The translations under genes and the position numbers were made by a program. The notes under the pieces are model-generated. The model was not told the DNA's origin, ran no database searches, and saw nothing but the letters and a program-made list of their open reading frames with translations. Of a stretch of 64,000 nucleotides of DNA, positions 52,996 through 60,569 are shown one piece after another. Location of the stretch: contig CAWIMV010000001.1 in assembly GCA_963837325.1 (NCBI GenBank), positions 682,001 through 746,000 on the forward strand, read 5' to 3'. Position 1 is the first letter of the stretch. The number at the start of each line of letters is the position of its first letter. The DNA is from CAVQKZ01 sp963837325 (lineage in GTDB: Bacteria > Actinomycetota > Actinomycetes > Mycobacteriales > Jatrophihabitantaceae).

Positions 52996-54516
52996 ATGCC
53001 GCCTGCGAACGACGCAGCAGAGGTCTGGTTCCTCACTGGCAGTCAGCACCTTTACGGCCCCGACATCTTGGCGCAGGTGGCTGAGCAGTCGCAGCTGGTG
53101 GCGCGTCAGCTCGGCGCGTCTGACGACTTGTCGGCCAACATCGTATGGAAGCCGGTGCTGACCGACTCAGCGGCGATCCGCGAGACCATGCAGCAGGCCA
53201 ACGCCAACCCCAATTGCATCGGCGTGATCACCTGGATGCATACCTTCTCGCCGGCCAAAATGTGGATCAGCGGCCTCGACGCGTTGCGTAAACCTATGCT
53301 GCATCTGCACACCCAACTCAACGAGTCGTTGCCGTGGCAGTCCATCGACATGGACTTCATGAACCTCAACCAGTCCGCGCACGGCGACCGCGAGTTCGGC
53401 TTCATCCAGACTCGGCTGGGGGTGGCCCGCAAGACCGTGGCCGGCCACGCCTCGGACCCCCAGGTCATCGCTCGCATCGATTGCTGGGCCCGCGCGGCCG
53501 CCGGCGTTGCCCACTTGCGCACGTTGCGGCTCGCTCGTTTCGGCGACAACATGCGCGACGTCGCCGTGACCGAGGGGGACAAGGTCGAAGCCGAGTTGCG
53601 CTTCGGCGTGTCCGTGAACACCTACGGTGTCAACGACCTGGTGGAAATGGTCGACGGTGTTGGCGAGCCGGCGGTCGGCGATGTGGTCGAGGAGTACCTG
53701 TCGAGTTATCGCGTCGAGGCGGCCCTGCAGCCGGACGGCGACCGGCACGAGTCGCTGCGCTACGCCGCCCGCATCGACGCCGGGCTGAGTGAGTTCCTGA
53801 CGGCTGGTGGGTTCGGTGCGTTCACGACGAACTTCGAGGACCTCGGCGGGTTGCGTCAACTGCCCGGCTCGGCCGTGCAACGGCTGATGGCGCGTGGAGT
53901 GGGCTTCGGCGCGGAAGGCGACTGGAAGACGTCGACGCTGCTCGCGGCCGTGAAACGGATGGGCCGTGGCCAGCCGCTGGGCACGTCGTTCATGGAGGAC
54001 TACACCTACCACTTCGGGCCGGGCACCCCAAAGATCCTGGGCGCCCACATGCTCGAGGTCTGCCCGTCGATCGCAGCGGAACAGCCGTCCTGCGAGATAC
54101 ACCCGCTTTCGATCGGTGGGCGGGACGATCCGGTCAGGCTGGTCTTCGACGCCGCGCCCGGACCCGCGGTCGTCATCGGACTGGCCGATCTGGGCGACCG
54201 GTTCCGCCTGGTCGCCAACGTGGTCACCGTCGTCGCCCCGGACGAGCCGCTGGCGCGCCTACCGGTGGCCCGGGCGGTGTGGGAACCCGAGCCGGATCTC
54301 CCAACTTCCGCGGAATCGTGGTTGACGGCAGGAGGGCCGCACCACACCGTGCTCACCCAAGGCGTCAGCCTGGAGACCCTCCGCGACTTCGCCGCCATGC
54401 TCCACACCGAACTCGTCGTCATCGACAGCAGTACGGAACGCTCGGATTTCGCCGACCGGCTGCGCTGGAACCAGGCCTACTACCGGCTGGCGGAAGGACT
54501 CCCGCGCCGGCCCTGA
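52996..54516 (+). CDS. araA: L-arabinose isomerase
   Basis: 506 residues; converts L-arabinose to L-ribulose in the cytoplasm, Mn-dependent. Residues matching the E. coli catalytic set: E307 (FGAEGDW), E334 (FMEDYTYHF) and H351 (GAHMLEV). ATG at 52996 with GGGAG 6 nt upstream; the frame extends 12 codons further but without a start signal. Its end overlaps a small convergent membrane-protein gene by 37 bp. Transcribed from its own operator-controlled promoter; araB-araD lie ~3 kb downstream. Confidence 0.97.
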   Translation: MPPANDAAEVWFLTGSQHLYGPDILAQVAEQSQLVARQLGASDDLSANIVWKPVLTDSAAIRETMQQANANPNCIGVITWMHTFSPAKMWISGLDALRKPMLHLHTQLNESLPWQSIDMDFMNLNQSAHGDREFGFIQTRLGVARKTVAGHASDPQVIARIDCWARAAAGVAHLRTLRLARFGDNMRDVAVTEGDKVEAELRFGVSVNTYGVNDLVEMVDGVGEPAVGDVVEEYLSSYRVEAALQPDGDRHESLRYAARIDAGLSEFLTAGGFGAFTTNFEDLGGLRQLPGSAVQRLMARGVGFGAEGDWKTSTLLAAVKRMGRGQPLGTSFMEDYTYHFGPGTPKILGAHMLEVCPSIAAEQPSCEIHPLSIGGRDDPVRLVFDAAPGPAVVIGLADLGDRFRLVANVVTVVAPDEPLARLPVARAVWEPEPDLPTSAESWLTAGGPHHTVLTQGVSLETLRDFAAMLHTELVVIDSSTERSDFADRLRWNQAYYRLAEGLPRRP

Positions 54517-54779
54517 TCGTCGTCCTCGGCCGGCTCATCCGCCGGCGGCTCGTCGTCCGAGAGTGGACGCCACAGCACCCAGGCCAAGAACGCGGCGGCG
54601 AAGGCCAACATGGCCAGACCGGTCCAGAGGTTCACGTTGATGTTGCCGCTGCGCCTTCGGTCGGCCGGGCCGTCGAACGCGAGTCCCCAGACCAGGCACA
54701 CCGCACCGTAGACCGCGAAGAGGAACGCGATGGTGGTGCGGATGTCGAAGAGCATCTCGATTCGCTTCTTGTCCGGCAT
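54480..54779 (-). CDS. Small two-helix membrane protein beside the sodium/solute symporter
   Basis: 99 residues. Two membrane segments (TTIAFLFAVYGAVCLVWGLAF and LWTGLAMLAFAAAFLAWVLW, about 15-35 and 50-70) and an acidic, disordered C-tail (DDEPPADEPAEDDDQG). It starts 10 bp after the symporter stop on the same strand, so it is in that operon and overlaps the end of araA. Similar small partners accompany some SSS transporters (DUF485/DUF4212 types); this one belongs to no family I can name, and a subunit role is inferred only from position. Confidence 0.75.
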   Translation of the reverse strand: MPDKKRIEMLFDIRTTIAFLFAVYGAVCLVWGLAFDGPADRRRSGNINVNLWTGLAMLAFAAAFLAWVLWRPLSDDEPPADEPAEDDDQGRRGSPSASR

Positions 54780-54789
54780 CGGATTCCCC

Positions 54790-56484
54790 TCACACGCTCA
54801 TCAAGACGTAAAAGCCGGCAGTCAACGCGAGAATCCCGCCGCCGAGTATCACCGGCGACCGGTACCAGCCCGGATCCCGTGGGACGGTGCGCTTTTCTTT
54901 GGATGTGGCCGCGCGAGCCAGGCCCTCCAGTTCGGCGTCGGTCTTCGGCGTGGTCCAGTGGGACACCGCTACAGCGGTGATGGCGGCCAGCACGAAGCCG
55001 ACGCCACCGCCGAGGAAGCTCGAACCCTGCCCGGACAGAGTGACCACGCCGACCCGGTTGAGGATGAACACCACCACCGCACCGGTCGTGCCGGCGAGCA
55101 GCGACGACCAACCGGCCGTGCCGGTCATTCGCTTCCAGAACAGCCCGATGATGAACACGGCGAAGAGCGGGACGTTGAAGAACGAGAACAGTGTCTGGAT
55201 GTAGTCCATGATGTTGCTGAAGCCGGCGGCGATGAACGCGGTACCGACCGCAAGCACGGTGCCGCCGATCGTGACGACTCGACCGGCCCACAGGTAGTGG
55301 GCGTCGTCCTGGTCGGGGTGCAGCCAGTCTTGCCAGAGGTCGTACACCACGACGGTATTCAGCGAGCTGACGTTGGCCGCCATCCCGGCCATGAACGACG
55401 CGAGCAGCCCGGCGATCGCGACCCCGAGGAACCCGTTGGGCAGCAACTCGCGCAGCAGCACGGGCACCACGTCGTTGTACTGAAAGCTGGACTTGTGCCC
55501 GGCCTTCAGTGCGGCGATGCCCGGCACCAGCACGGCGGCGATCATGCCGGGAATGACGATGACGAAGGCGATCAACGTCTTCGGGATCGCGGCGATCAGC
55601 GGCGTCCGCTGCCCGGCGGCCGCGCTGCGGGCCGAGAAGGCCCGCTGCACCTCGGTGAAGTTGGTCGTCCAGTACCCGAAGGAAGTGACGAAGCCGAGCC
55701 CGAGCACCACACCGAGCACCGAGCCGAAGGTGCTTCCGATGCCGGTCAGCTCGTGCGCCGGGAAGGGGTGCAACCCGCTCTTGCCGGCCGCCGACTGCGA
55801 GAGCGAATGGGTCAGCCCGTGCCAGCCGCCCACGCGATGCAGGCCGACGAGGGTTATCGGCACCATCGTCGCGACGATCACGAACAGTTGCAGTACCTCG
55901 TTGTAGATCGCGGCCGACAAGCCGCCGAGGAACGTGTACAGCAGCACCACGACCGCGGCGCCGAGGATTGCCAGCCACGTCGGCCAACCCAGCAGCGCGT
56001 TGACGACGATCGCCATGGCGTAGAGGTTGACCCCGGCCAGCAACACCGACGCGACCGCGAAGAGCACGGCCTGGAAGCGCTGGGTTGTGCTGTTGAACCG
56101 CCGGCCGAGGTATTCCGGCACGCTGCGCACGCCGGAGCCGTAGTAGAACGGCATCATCACCAGGCCCAGGAAGACCATGGCCGGCACCGCGCCGATCCAG
56201 TAGTAGTGGAACGTCTGTTCGCCGTACTGCGCACCGTTCGCGGTCTGGCCGAGCAGTTCGGTGGCACCGAGGTTGGCCGACATGAAGGCGAGCCCGGTTA
56301 CCCAGGCGGGCAGGCTGCGTCCCGACAGCAGGAAGTCGACGCTGTCCGAGATGCCGCGGCGCGCGATCAGCCCGATGCCGAGCACGACCGCGAAGTAGAA
56401 GACGACCAGGACGTAGTCAACGGGCTGAGCGTTGAGCGGCAACGGCGTGGCCAGCCCGGTCAAGGCGTTCACGGTGGGGGTCAT
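54790..56484 (-). CDS. Sodium/solute symporter (SSS family), probable arabinose/sugar transporter
   Basis: 564 residues, about 14 membrane segments. SSS signatures: FLLSGRSLPAWVTGLAFMSA and the sodium-binding region GVAIAGLLASFMAGMAANVS. In an arabinose locus this is probably an arabinose:Na+ symporter (SGLT-like). ATG at 56484; the 13-codon upstream extension is not used. An operator-promoter (see 56492-56520) sits directly before it and the LacI repressor gene ends 40 bp upstream on the same strand. Confidence 0.93.
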   Translation of the reverse strand: MTPTVNALTGLATPLPLNAQPVDYVLVVFYFAVVLGIGLIARRGISDSVDFLLSGRSLPAWVTGLAFMSANLGATELLGQTANGAQYGEQTFHYYWIGAVPAMVFLGLVMMPFYYGSGVRSVPEYLGRRFNSTTQRFQAVLFAVASVLLAGVNLYAMAIVVNALLGWPTWLAILGAAVVVLLYTFLGGLSAAIYNEVLQLFVIVATMVPITLVGLHRVGGWHGLTHSLSQSAAGKSGLHPFPAHELTGIGSTFGSVLGVVLGLGFVTSFGYWTTNFTEVQRAFSARSAAAGQRTPLIAAIPKTLIAFVIVIPGMIAAVLVPGIAALKAGHKSSFQYNDVVPVLLRELLPNGFLGVAIAGLLASFMAGMAANVSSLNTVVVYDLWQDWLHPDQDDAHYLWAGRVVTIGGTVLAVGTAFIAAGFSNIMDYIQTLFSFFNVPLFAVFIIGLFWKRMTGTAGWSSLLAGTTGAVVVFILNRVGVVTLSGQGSSFLGGGVGFVLAAITAVAVSHWTTPKTDAELEGLARAATSKEKRTVPRDPGWYRSPVILGGGILALTAGFYVLMSV

Positions 56485-56491
56485 CCGCGGG

Positions 56492-56520
56492 ATTGTTAGC
56501 GTTAACAGACGATGTGTCAA
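56492..56520 (-). promoter_or_regulatory. Symporter promoter with overlapping LacI-type operator
   Basis: On the minus strand: -35 TTGACA (56520-56515), 17-bp spacer, -10 AACAAT (56497-56492). The operator (plus strand) TTGTTAGCGTTAACAG is at 56493-56508; the core TGTTAGCGTTAACA overlaps spacer and -10. Spacing, -35, -10 and operator position match the araA promoter exactly, strong evidence for a shared regulator. Only 8 bp separate the -10 from the ATG, so the transcript is nearly leaderless. Confidence 0.8.
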
Positions 56521-56523
56521 CAA

Positions 56524-57588
56524 TCAGCGAGAAACGTGGGCTTTCGGGGTCGTCCGTCGCCGTCGGCTCACCCGGCCGGTGCTGGCGCGTTCGACCACCG
56601 TCGGCTTGATCAGCGATACCTGGCGGCGCCGGGCTTTTGGCGTCTCCATCAACTTGAGCAGCAGGCCAAGGCCCTTTCGTCCGACCGCGTCGAAGTCCTG
56701 CCGCACTGTGGTCAGCCCGGGCTGGAAGAACTCGGCCTCGGGGATGTCGTCGAACCCGACCACGCTGCGCTGTGCGGGCACGGCGATGCCCCGCTCGTGA
56801 AAGGCGCGTAGGACGCCCAGCGCCATCTGGTCATTGCCGGCGAAGACCGCCGTGACGTCGGCCCGGGCGGCCAGCTCGAGGCCGACGCGGTAGCCGGACT
56901 GCGGTGACCAGTCCCCGCGAAGCAGCGGCGGCGTCCGCACGCCGGCGGCGACAAGGGCGTCGCGCCAACCGTCGACGCGCTGCTCTGCTTCGCGCCAGTC
57001 GGCGGGCCCGGCGATGTGCCACACCGTGTCGTGCCCGAGGTCGAGCAGATGTCGGGTGGCCTGCTCCGCGCCATAGCGCTGGTCGACTGCAACCACAGAA
57101 CGATCTGAGCGGTACTCGGCTTCCAAGGCGACGACGGGAAGCGAACGGGGCAGTGTTCCGACGGCCTCCACGGCCCCGCGGTGCGGGGCGATGACGATGA
57201 CGCCGTCGACCTGTTGGGCATCGAGGGCGAAGACGGCCGCGGCGCCGTCGGACTCGGCCAGCCCCATCATGCTCACCAGGGTCACACCGTAGCCGCGTTC
57301 CTGGGCGGCGCGTTCGATGGCCACCAGCGTGGAGGCCGGGCCGAAGTAGCGGACGTCGAAGCTGATCACACCGATGCGTTGGGTCCGGCTGGTGACCAGG
57401 CTCCGGGCCAGGCTGTTCGGGCGGTATTCCAACTGCGACATGGCCTTCTGGACCCGCTCGCGGGTGGCGGCGCTGACGTTGGGGTGGTGGTTGAGGACTC
57501 GAGAGACCGTCTGGTGCGACACCCCGGCTAACCGGGCCACGTCGTGCATCACGGGGCGGCGCGCCGGCTGCGTTACTTCGCTGGCCAC
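56524..57588 (-). CDS. LacI-family repressor, probable L-arabinose regulator (AraR-like)
   Basis: 354 residues. Helix-turn-helix DVARLAGVSHQTVSRVLNH with hinge RPNSLARSL, then effector domain (IGVISFDVRYFGPASTLVAI, VDGVIVIAPHRGAVEA, VTAVFAGNDQMALGVLRAFH, VVGFDDIPEA). GTG at 57588; the N-terminal 14 residues are uncertain because no strong RBS was seen. Divergent from araB (145 bp gap) and upstream of the symporter. Palindromes at araA, symporter and araB are its probable targets; the effector is probably L-arabinose. Confidence 0.92.
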   Translation of the reverse strand: MASEVTQPARRPVMHDVARLAGVSHQTVSRVLNHHPNVSAATRERVQKAMSQLEYRPNSLARSLVTSRTQRIGVISFDVRYFGPASTLVAIERAAQERGYGVTLVSMMGLAESDGAAAVFALDAQQVDGVIVIAPHRGAVEAVGTLPRSLPVVALEAEYRSDRSVVAVDQRYGAEQATRHLLDLGHDTVWHIAGPADWREAEQRVDGWRDALVAAGVRTPPLLRGDWSPQSGYRVGLELAARADVTAVFAGNDQMALGVLRAFHERGIAVPAQRSVVGFDDIPEAEFFQPGLTTVRQDFDAVGRKGLGLLLKLMETPKARRRQVSLIKPTVVERASTGRVSRRRRTTPKAHVSR

Positions 57589-57718
57589 GATCGGATTCTA
57601 TCCGGGCAGTTGCCGCATTTCTTGACACGTTTGCAGTTGCCGCCGAGACTCGAAAAGGGAGGCCTGACCGAGGTCCTCCGCGTCAAATCCACGCCCGCCC
57701 ACTGGCGATTTCCGGAAA

Positions 57719-57734
57719 GTGTGAACGTTAACCA
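57719..57734 (+). promoter_or_regulatory. LacI-type operator at the araB start
   Basis: GTGTGAACGTTAACCA shares GWGWRACGTTAAC with the araA and symporter operators and ends on the A of the ATG. A possible -35 TTGACA sits at 57622-57627, with a weak -10 (GAGACT) 17 bp on, so the site would act as a roadblock rather than covering the promoter. It lies in the araB/LacI divergent gap. Confidence 0.65.
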
Positions 57735-59398
57735 TGGCCGAGCAGTACACGATCGGAGTCGACTTCGGGACGCTGTCCGGCCGAGCGGTGCTGGTGCGGG
57801 TCTCCGACGGTGCCGAGATTGCCAGTGCCGAACACGAGTACCCGTCGGGTGTCATCGACTCGACTTTGAACGGGACGTCGCTTCCTCCCGACTGGGCGCT
57901 GCAGGACCCGGACGACTGGATCGAGGTGCTGCAAAACGCGGTGCCCGCCGTGCTGAAAGCGTCCGGCATCGACCCGGCCGAGGTCGTGGGCATCGGCACC
58001 GACACGACGGCCTGCACCGTACTGCCGACGCGTGCCGACGGCACGCCACTGTGCCGAGTGCCGGAGTTCCGGGACCGCCCGCACGCTTGGCCCAAGCTAT
58101 GGCGCCACCATGCGGCGCAAGGGCAGGCCGACCGCATCAACAAGCTGGCCGAGGAACGCGGCGAGACCTGGCTGCCCCGCTACGGTGGCCGCCTCTCGTC
58201 GGAGTGGGAATTGGCCAAGGGCCTGCAGCTGTTCGAGGAGGATCGCGACACCTACGCCGCGACCGAGTTGTGGGTGGAGTTCGCCGACTGGATCACGTGG
58301 CAGTTGTGTGGCGAATACACCAGGAACCGCTGCACCGCCGGCTACAAGGGCGCCTACCAGGACGAGAACTACCCGAGCAGTGAATTCTTCGGGGCCTTGG
58401 ATCCCGACTTCGCCGACTTCGCGGCCTCGCGGCTGGAACATCCGATCGCCGAGCTCGGCGATCAGGCCGGGACGCTCACGGCAGAGGCGGCGAGCTGGAC
58501 CGGTCTGCCCGAGGGCATCGCCGTGGCTGTCGGCAACGTCGACGCGCACGTCACCGTGCCAGCCGCACAGGCAATAGCGCCGGGGACGATGGTGGCCGTG
58601 ATGGGCACTTCGACCTGCCACGTCATGAACGGCGATGCCCTGGCCGAGGTGCCGGGCATGTGCGGTGTCGTCAACGGGGGCATCACGTCCGGGCTGCTCG
58701 GCTATGAAGCCGGGCAAAGCGGCGTGGGCGACATCTTTGCCTGGTGGGTGCGCACCGGTTTTCCGGCCGACTACGCCAAGGAGGCCGAGAGCAAGGGCGA
58801 GTCCCCTCACCAGCTGTTGACCCGGCTGGCCCGCAAGCAACGGGTGGGCCAGCACGGACTTGTCGCGCTGGACTGGATGAGCGGCAACCGCTCGGTGCTC
58901 GTCGATCACGAGCTGTCCGGAGTGATCCTTGGGCTGACCCTGGACACCCGCCCGGAGGACGTCTACCGGGCGCTCGTCGAGGCGACCGCATTCGGAACCC
59001 GCCGCATCATCGAGGCTTTCCGCGAGTCAGGCGTGCCGGTGCGGGAGCTCGTCGCGGCGGGGGGACTGGTCAAGAACGACTTCGTGATGCAGATCTACGC
59101 CGACGTGAGCGGCTTCGACGTCGGCGCGATCGGCTCTGACCAGGGCCCGGCGCTCGGGTCGGCCATTCATGCCGCCGTCGCGGCGGGCTGCTACCCGGAT
59201 GTCGGTGCGGCGGCCAAGGCCATGGGCAAGCTGCGTGAGCACGCGTTCCACCCCGACCCCGAGCGCAGCGCGGCCTACGACAAGCTCTACGCCGAATACG
59301 TCCGGGTGCACGACTACTTCGGGCGGCGAGTCAGCGAGGACGCCGACGTGCTGCACCGCCTGCGCCGGATCCGCAACGACGCGCGGCGGCAGCAATGA
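57734..59398 (+). CDS. araB: L-ribulokinase
   Basis: 554 residues, FGGY-family kinase. Phosphorylates L-ribulose to L-ribulose 5-phosphate. N-terminal phosphate loop DFGTLSGRAVLV, later GTSTCHVMNG (GTS motif) and the C-terminal nucleotide site GGLVKNDFVMQIYADV. Long for FGGY kinases as typical of AraB. ATG at 57734 is within the operator. Overlaps araD by 4 bp (ATGA). Confidence 0.96.
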   Translation: MAEQYTIGVDFGTLSGRAVLVRVSDGAEIASAEHEYPSGVIDSTLNGTSLPPDWALQDPDDWIEVLQNAVPAVLKASGIDPAEVVGIGTDTTACTVLPTRADGTPLCRVPEFRDRPHAWPKLWRHHAAQGQADRINKLAEERGETWLPRYGGRLSSEWELAKGLQLFEEDRDTYAATELWVEFADWITWQLCGEYTRNRCTAGYKGAYQDENYPSSEFFGALDPDFADFAASRLEHPIAELGDQAGTLTAEAASWTGLPEGIAVAVGNVDAHVTVPAAQAIAPGTMVAVMGTSTCHVMNGDALAEVPGMCGVVNGGITSGLLGYEAGQSGVGDIFAWWVRTGFPADYAKEAESKGESPHQLLTRLARKQRVGQHGLVALDWMSGNRSVLVDHELSGVILGLTLDTRPEDVYRALVEATAFGTRRIIEAFRESGVPVRELVAAGGLVKNDFVMQIYADVSGFDVGAIGSDQGPALGSAIHAAVAAGCYPDVGAAAKAMGKLREHAFHPDPERSAAYDKLYAEYVRVHDYFGRRVSEDADVLHRLRRIRNDARRQQ

Positions 59399-60069
59399 GC
59401 GCCAATCCGAACGCCGAGGAACTCGGACGGATCAGGTCGGAGGTCGCGGCCCTGCACGCGGAGCTCGTGCGGTACGGCCTGGTCGTGTGGACGGCCGGCA
59501 ATGTTTCGGCCCGGGTGCCCGGCGCCGACCTGTTCGTGATCAAGCCCAGTGGCGTCTCCTACGACGAGCTGAGCCCCGAGGCCATGATCGTGTGCGACCT
59601 CGACGGCAACAAGCTCGACGGCGAGTTCTCACCGTCGAGCGACACCGCCGCCCACGCCTACGTCTACCGCCACCGGCCCGACGTCGGCGGCGTGGTGCAC
59701 ACCCATTCGACCTATGCCTCGGCGTGGGCCGCTCGCGGCGAGGCGATCCCGTGCGTGCTGACGGCCATGGCCGATGAGTTCGGCGGTGAGATCCCGATCG
59801 GACCGTTCGCCCTCATCGGTGACGACTCCATCGGCGAGGGCATCGTCAAGACGCTCGAGAACCACCGCTCACGGGCGGTCCTCATGAGCAGTCACGGCGT
59901 CTTCACTGTGGGCCGCGATGCGCGCGACGCGGTCAAGGCCGCGGTGATGTGCGAAGACGTCGCTCGCACCGTGCACATCTCCCGCCAACTGGGCGAGCCG
60001 TTGCCGATCGACCCGTCGGACATCGACGCACTCTGGGACCGCTACCAGAACGTCTACGGCCAGCGCTGA
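59395..60069 (+). CDS. araD: L-ribulose-5-phosphate 4-epimerase
   Basis: 224 residues. Gives D-xylulose 5-phosphate, feeding the pentose phosphate pathway. Class II aldolase-fold metal site: D83 (SSDTAAH), H102 and H104 (VHTHSTYAS) and H167 (SSHGVF), matching E. coli D76, H95, H97, H171. ATG overlaps the araB stop by 4 bp. Directly after its stop comes the palindromic repeat region. Completes the araA-B-D pathway in this window. Confidence 0.96.
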   Translation: MSANPNAEELGRIRSEVAALHAELVRYGLVVWTAGNVSARVPGADLFVIKPSGVSYDELSPEAMIVCDLDGNKLDGEFSPSSDTAAHAYVYRHRPDVGGVVHTHSTYASAWAARGEAIPCVLTAMADEFGGEIPIGPFALIGDDSIGEGIVKTLENHRSRAVLMSSHGVFTVGRDARDAVKAAVMCEDVARTVHISRQLGEPLPIDPSDIDALWDRYQNVYGQR

Positions 60070-60077
60070 CCCGACGC

Positions 60078-60165
60078 TTTTCCCCGCTGGTGACCGGTCC
60101 GCGGCCGCTTTTCCCCGCTGGTGACCGATTTTGCGCTCAAAATCGACCAGCAGCGGGGAAAAGTG
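60078..60165. repeat. Palindromic repeats (TTTTCCCCGCTGGTG family) after araD
   Basis: Two direct copies of TTTTCCCCGCTGGTG at 60078-60092 and 60109-60123. The second is one arm of a hairpin: CTTTTCCCCGCT (60108-60119) pairs with AGCGGGGAAAAG (60152-60163, 12 bp), and inside it CGATTTTG (60126-60133) pairs with CAAAATCG (60138-60145, 8 bp) around a 4-nt loop. The same family fills the 44.9-45.4 kb junction. It lies between two convergent genes, so it may act as a bidirectional terminator. The minus-strand gene's stop lies inside it. Confidence 0.85.
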
Positions 60166-60472
60166 CGGCCCAACCGCGCCGCCGCCGCCCGGTACCAGCT
60201 GGCCGCCCCGGTACTGAGGACACGTAGACGACCGGCCACGGTTTGGGCTCGCGGTCATCCGGCGGGTCGAAGCGCGGCGTCGGCACGGTCTCGAGCATCC
60301 GGCAGCCCCGCTCGGCCAGGCAGTCGCGGACGTGGGCCAGCGTCTTGAGCTCCGCGCGCACCGTGCCCACGTCCTCGGGCGAGACCAAGACCAGCTGAGT
60401 GTGCGACTCTCGTGAGCACAACCCGGCGTCGGCGCAGTTGTGCGCGTCGATCAGCGCCCCGAAGTCTTCCAC
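60137..60472 (-). CDS. Hypothetical protein ending inside the palindromic repeat
   Basis: 111 residues; no recognised domain. First ~85 residues look like a real protein (MEDFGALIDAHNCADAGLCS ... HVRDCLAERGCRMLETVPTP) with four cysteines. Codons have the local GC-rich third positions. The last ~25 residues (GRRRRGWAALFPAAGRF) are encoded by GC-rich low-complexity and palindrome sequence, so the natural end may have been replaced by the repeat. Divergent from the MFS porter gene. Function unknown. Confidence 0.5.
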   Translation of the reverse strand: MEDFGALIDAHNCADAGLCSRESHTQLVLVSPEDVGTVRAELKTLAHVRDCLAERGCRMLETVPTPRFDPPDDREPKPWPVVYVSSVPGRPAGTGRRRRGWAALFPAAGRF

Positions 60473-60502
60473 GCGCCCAGTCTGCTCTGGCGCGGGTTTG
60501 AT

Positions 60503-60528
60503 ATTGCGCCGAGCCGGGTAGGCGCAAT
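60503..60528. promoter_or_regulatory. Inverted repeat in the divergent gap before the sugar porter
   Basis: ATTGCGCC (60503-60510) and GGCGCAAT (60521-60528) are perfect 8-bp arms around a 10-nt spacer. It lies 40-65 bp upstream of the porter ATG and ~30 bp before the hypothetical gene's start. Its sequence differs from the LacI-type operators, so it should answer to another regulator, or be a hairpin. Confidence 0.5.
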
Positions 60529-60569
60529 CTCAGCGCCCGAAATCGCCCGACGAGCGAGGAGTGAGGTCG

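Noticed and set aside
54730..56499. 589-residue plus-strand frame over the symporter
   Set aside because: His/Arg/Asp-rich low-complexity translation antisense to a clear membrane transporter.
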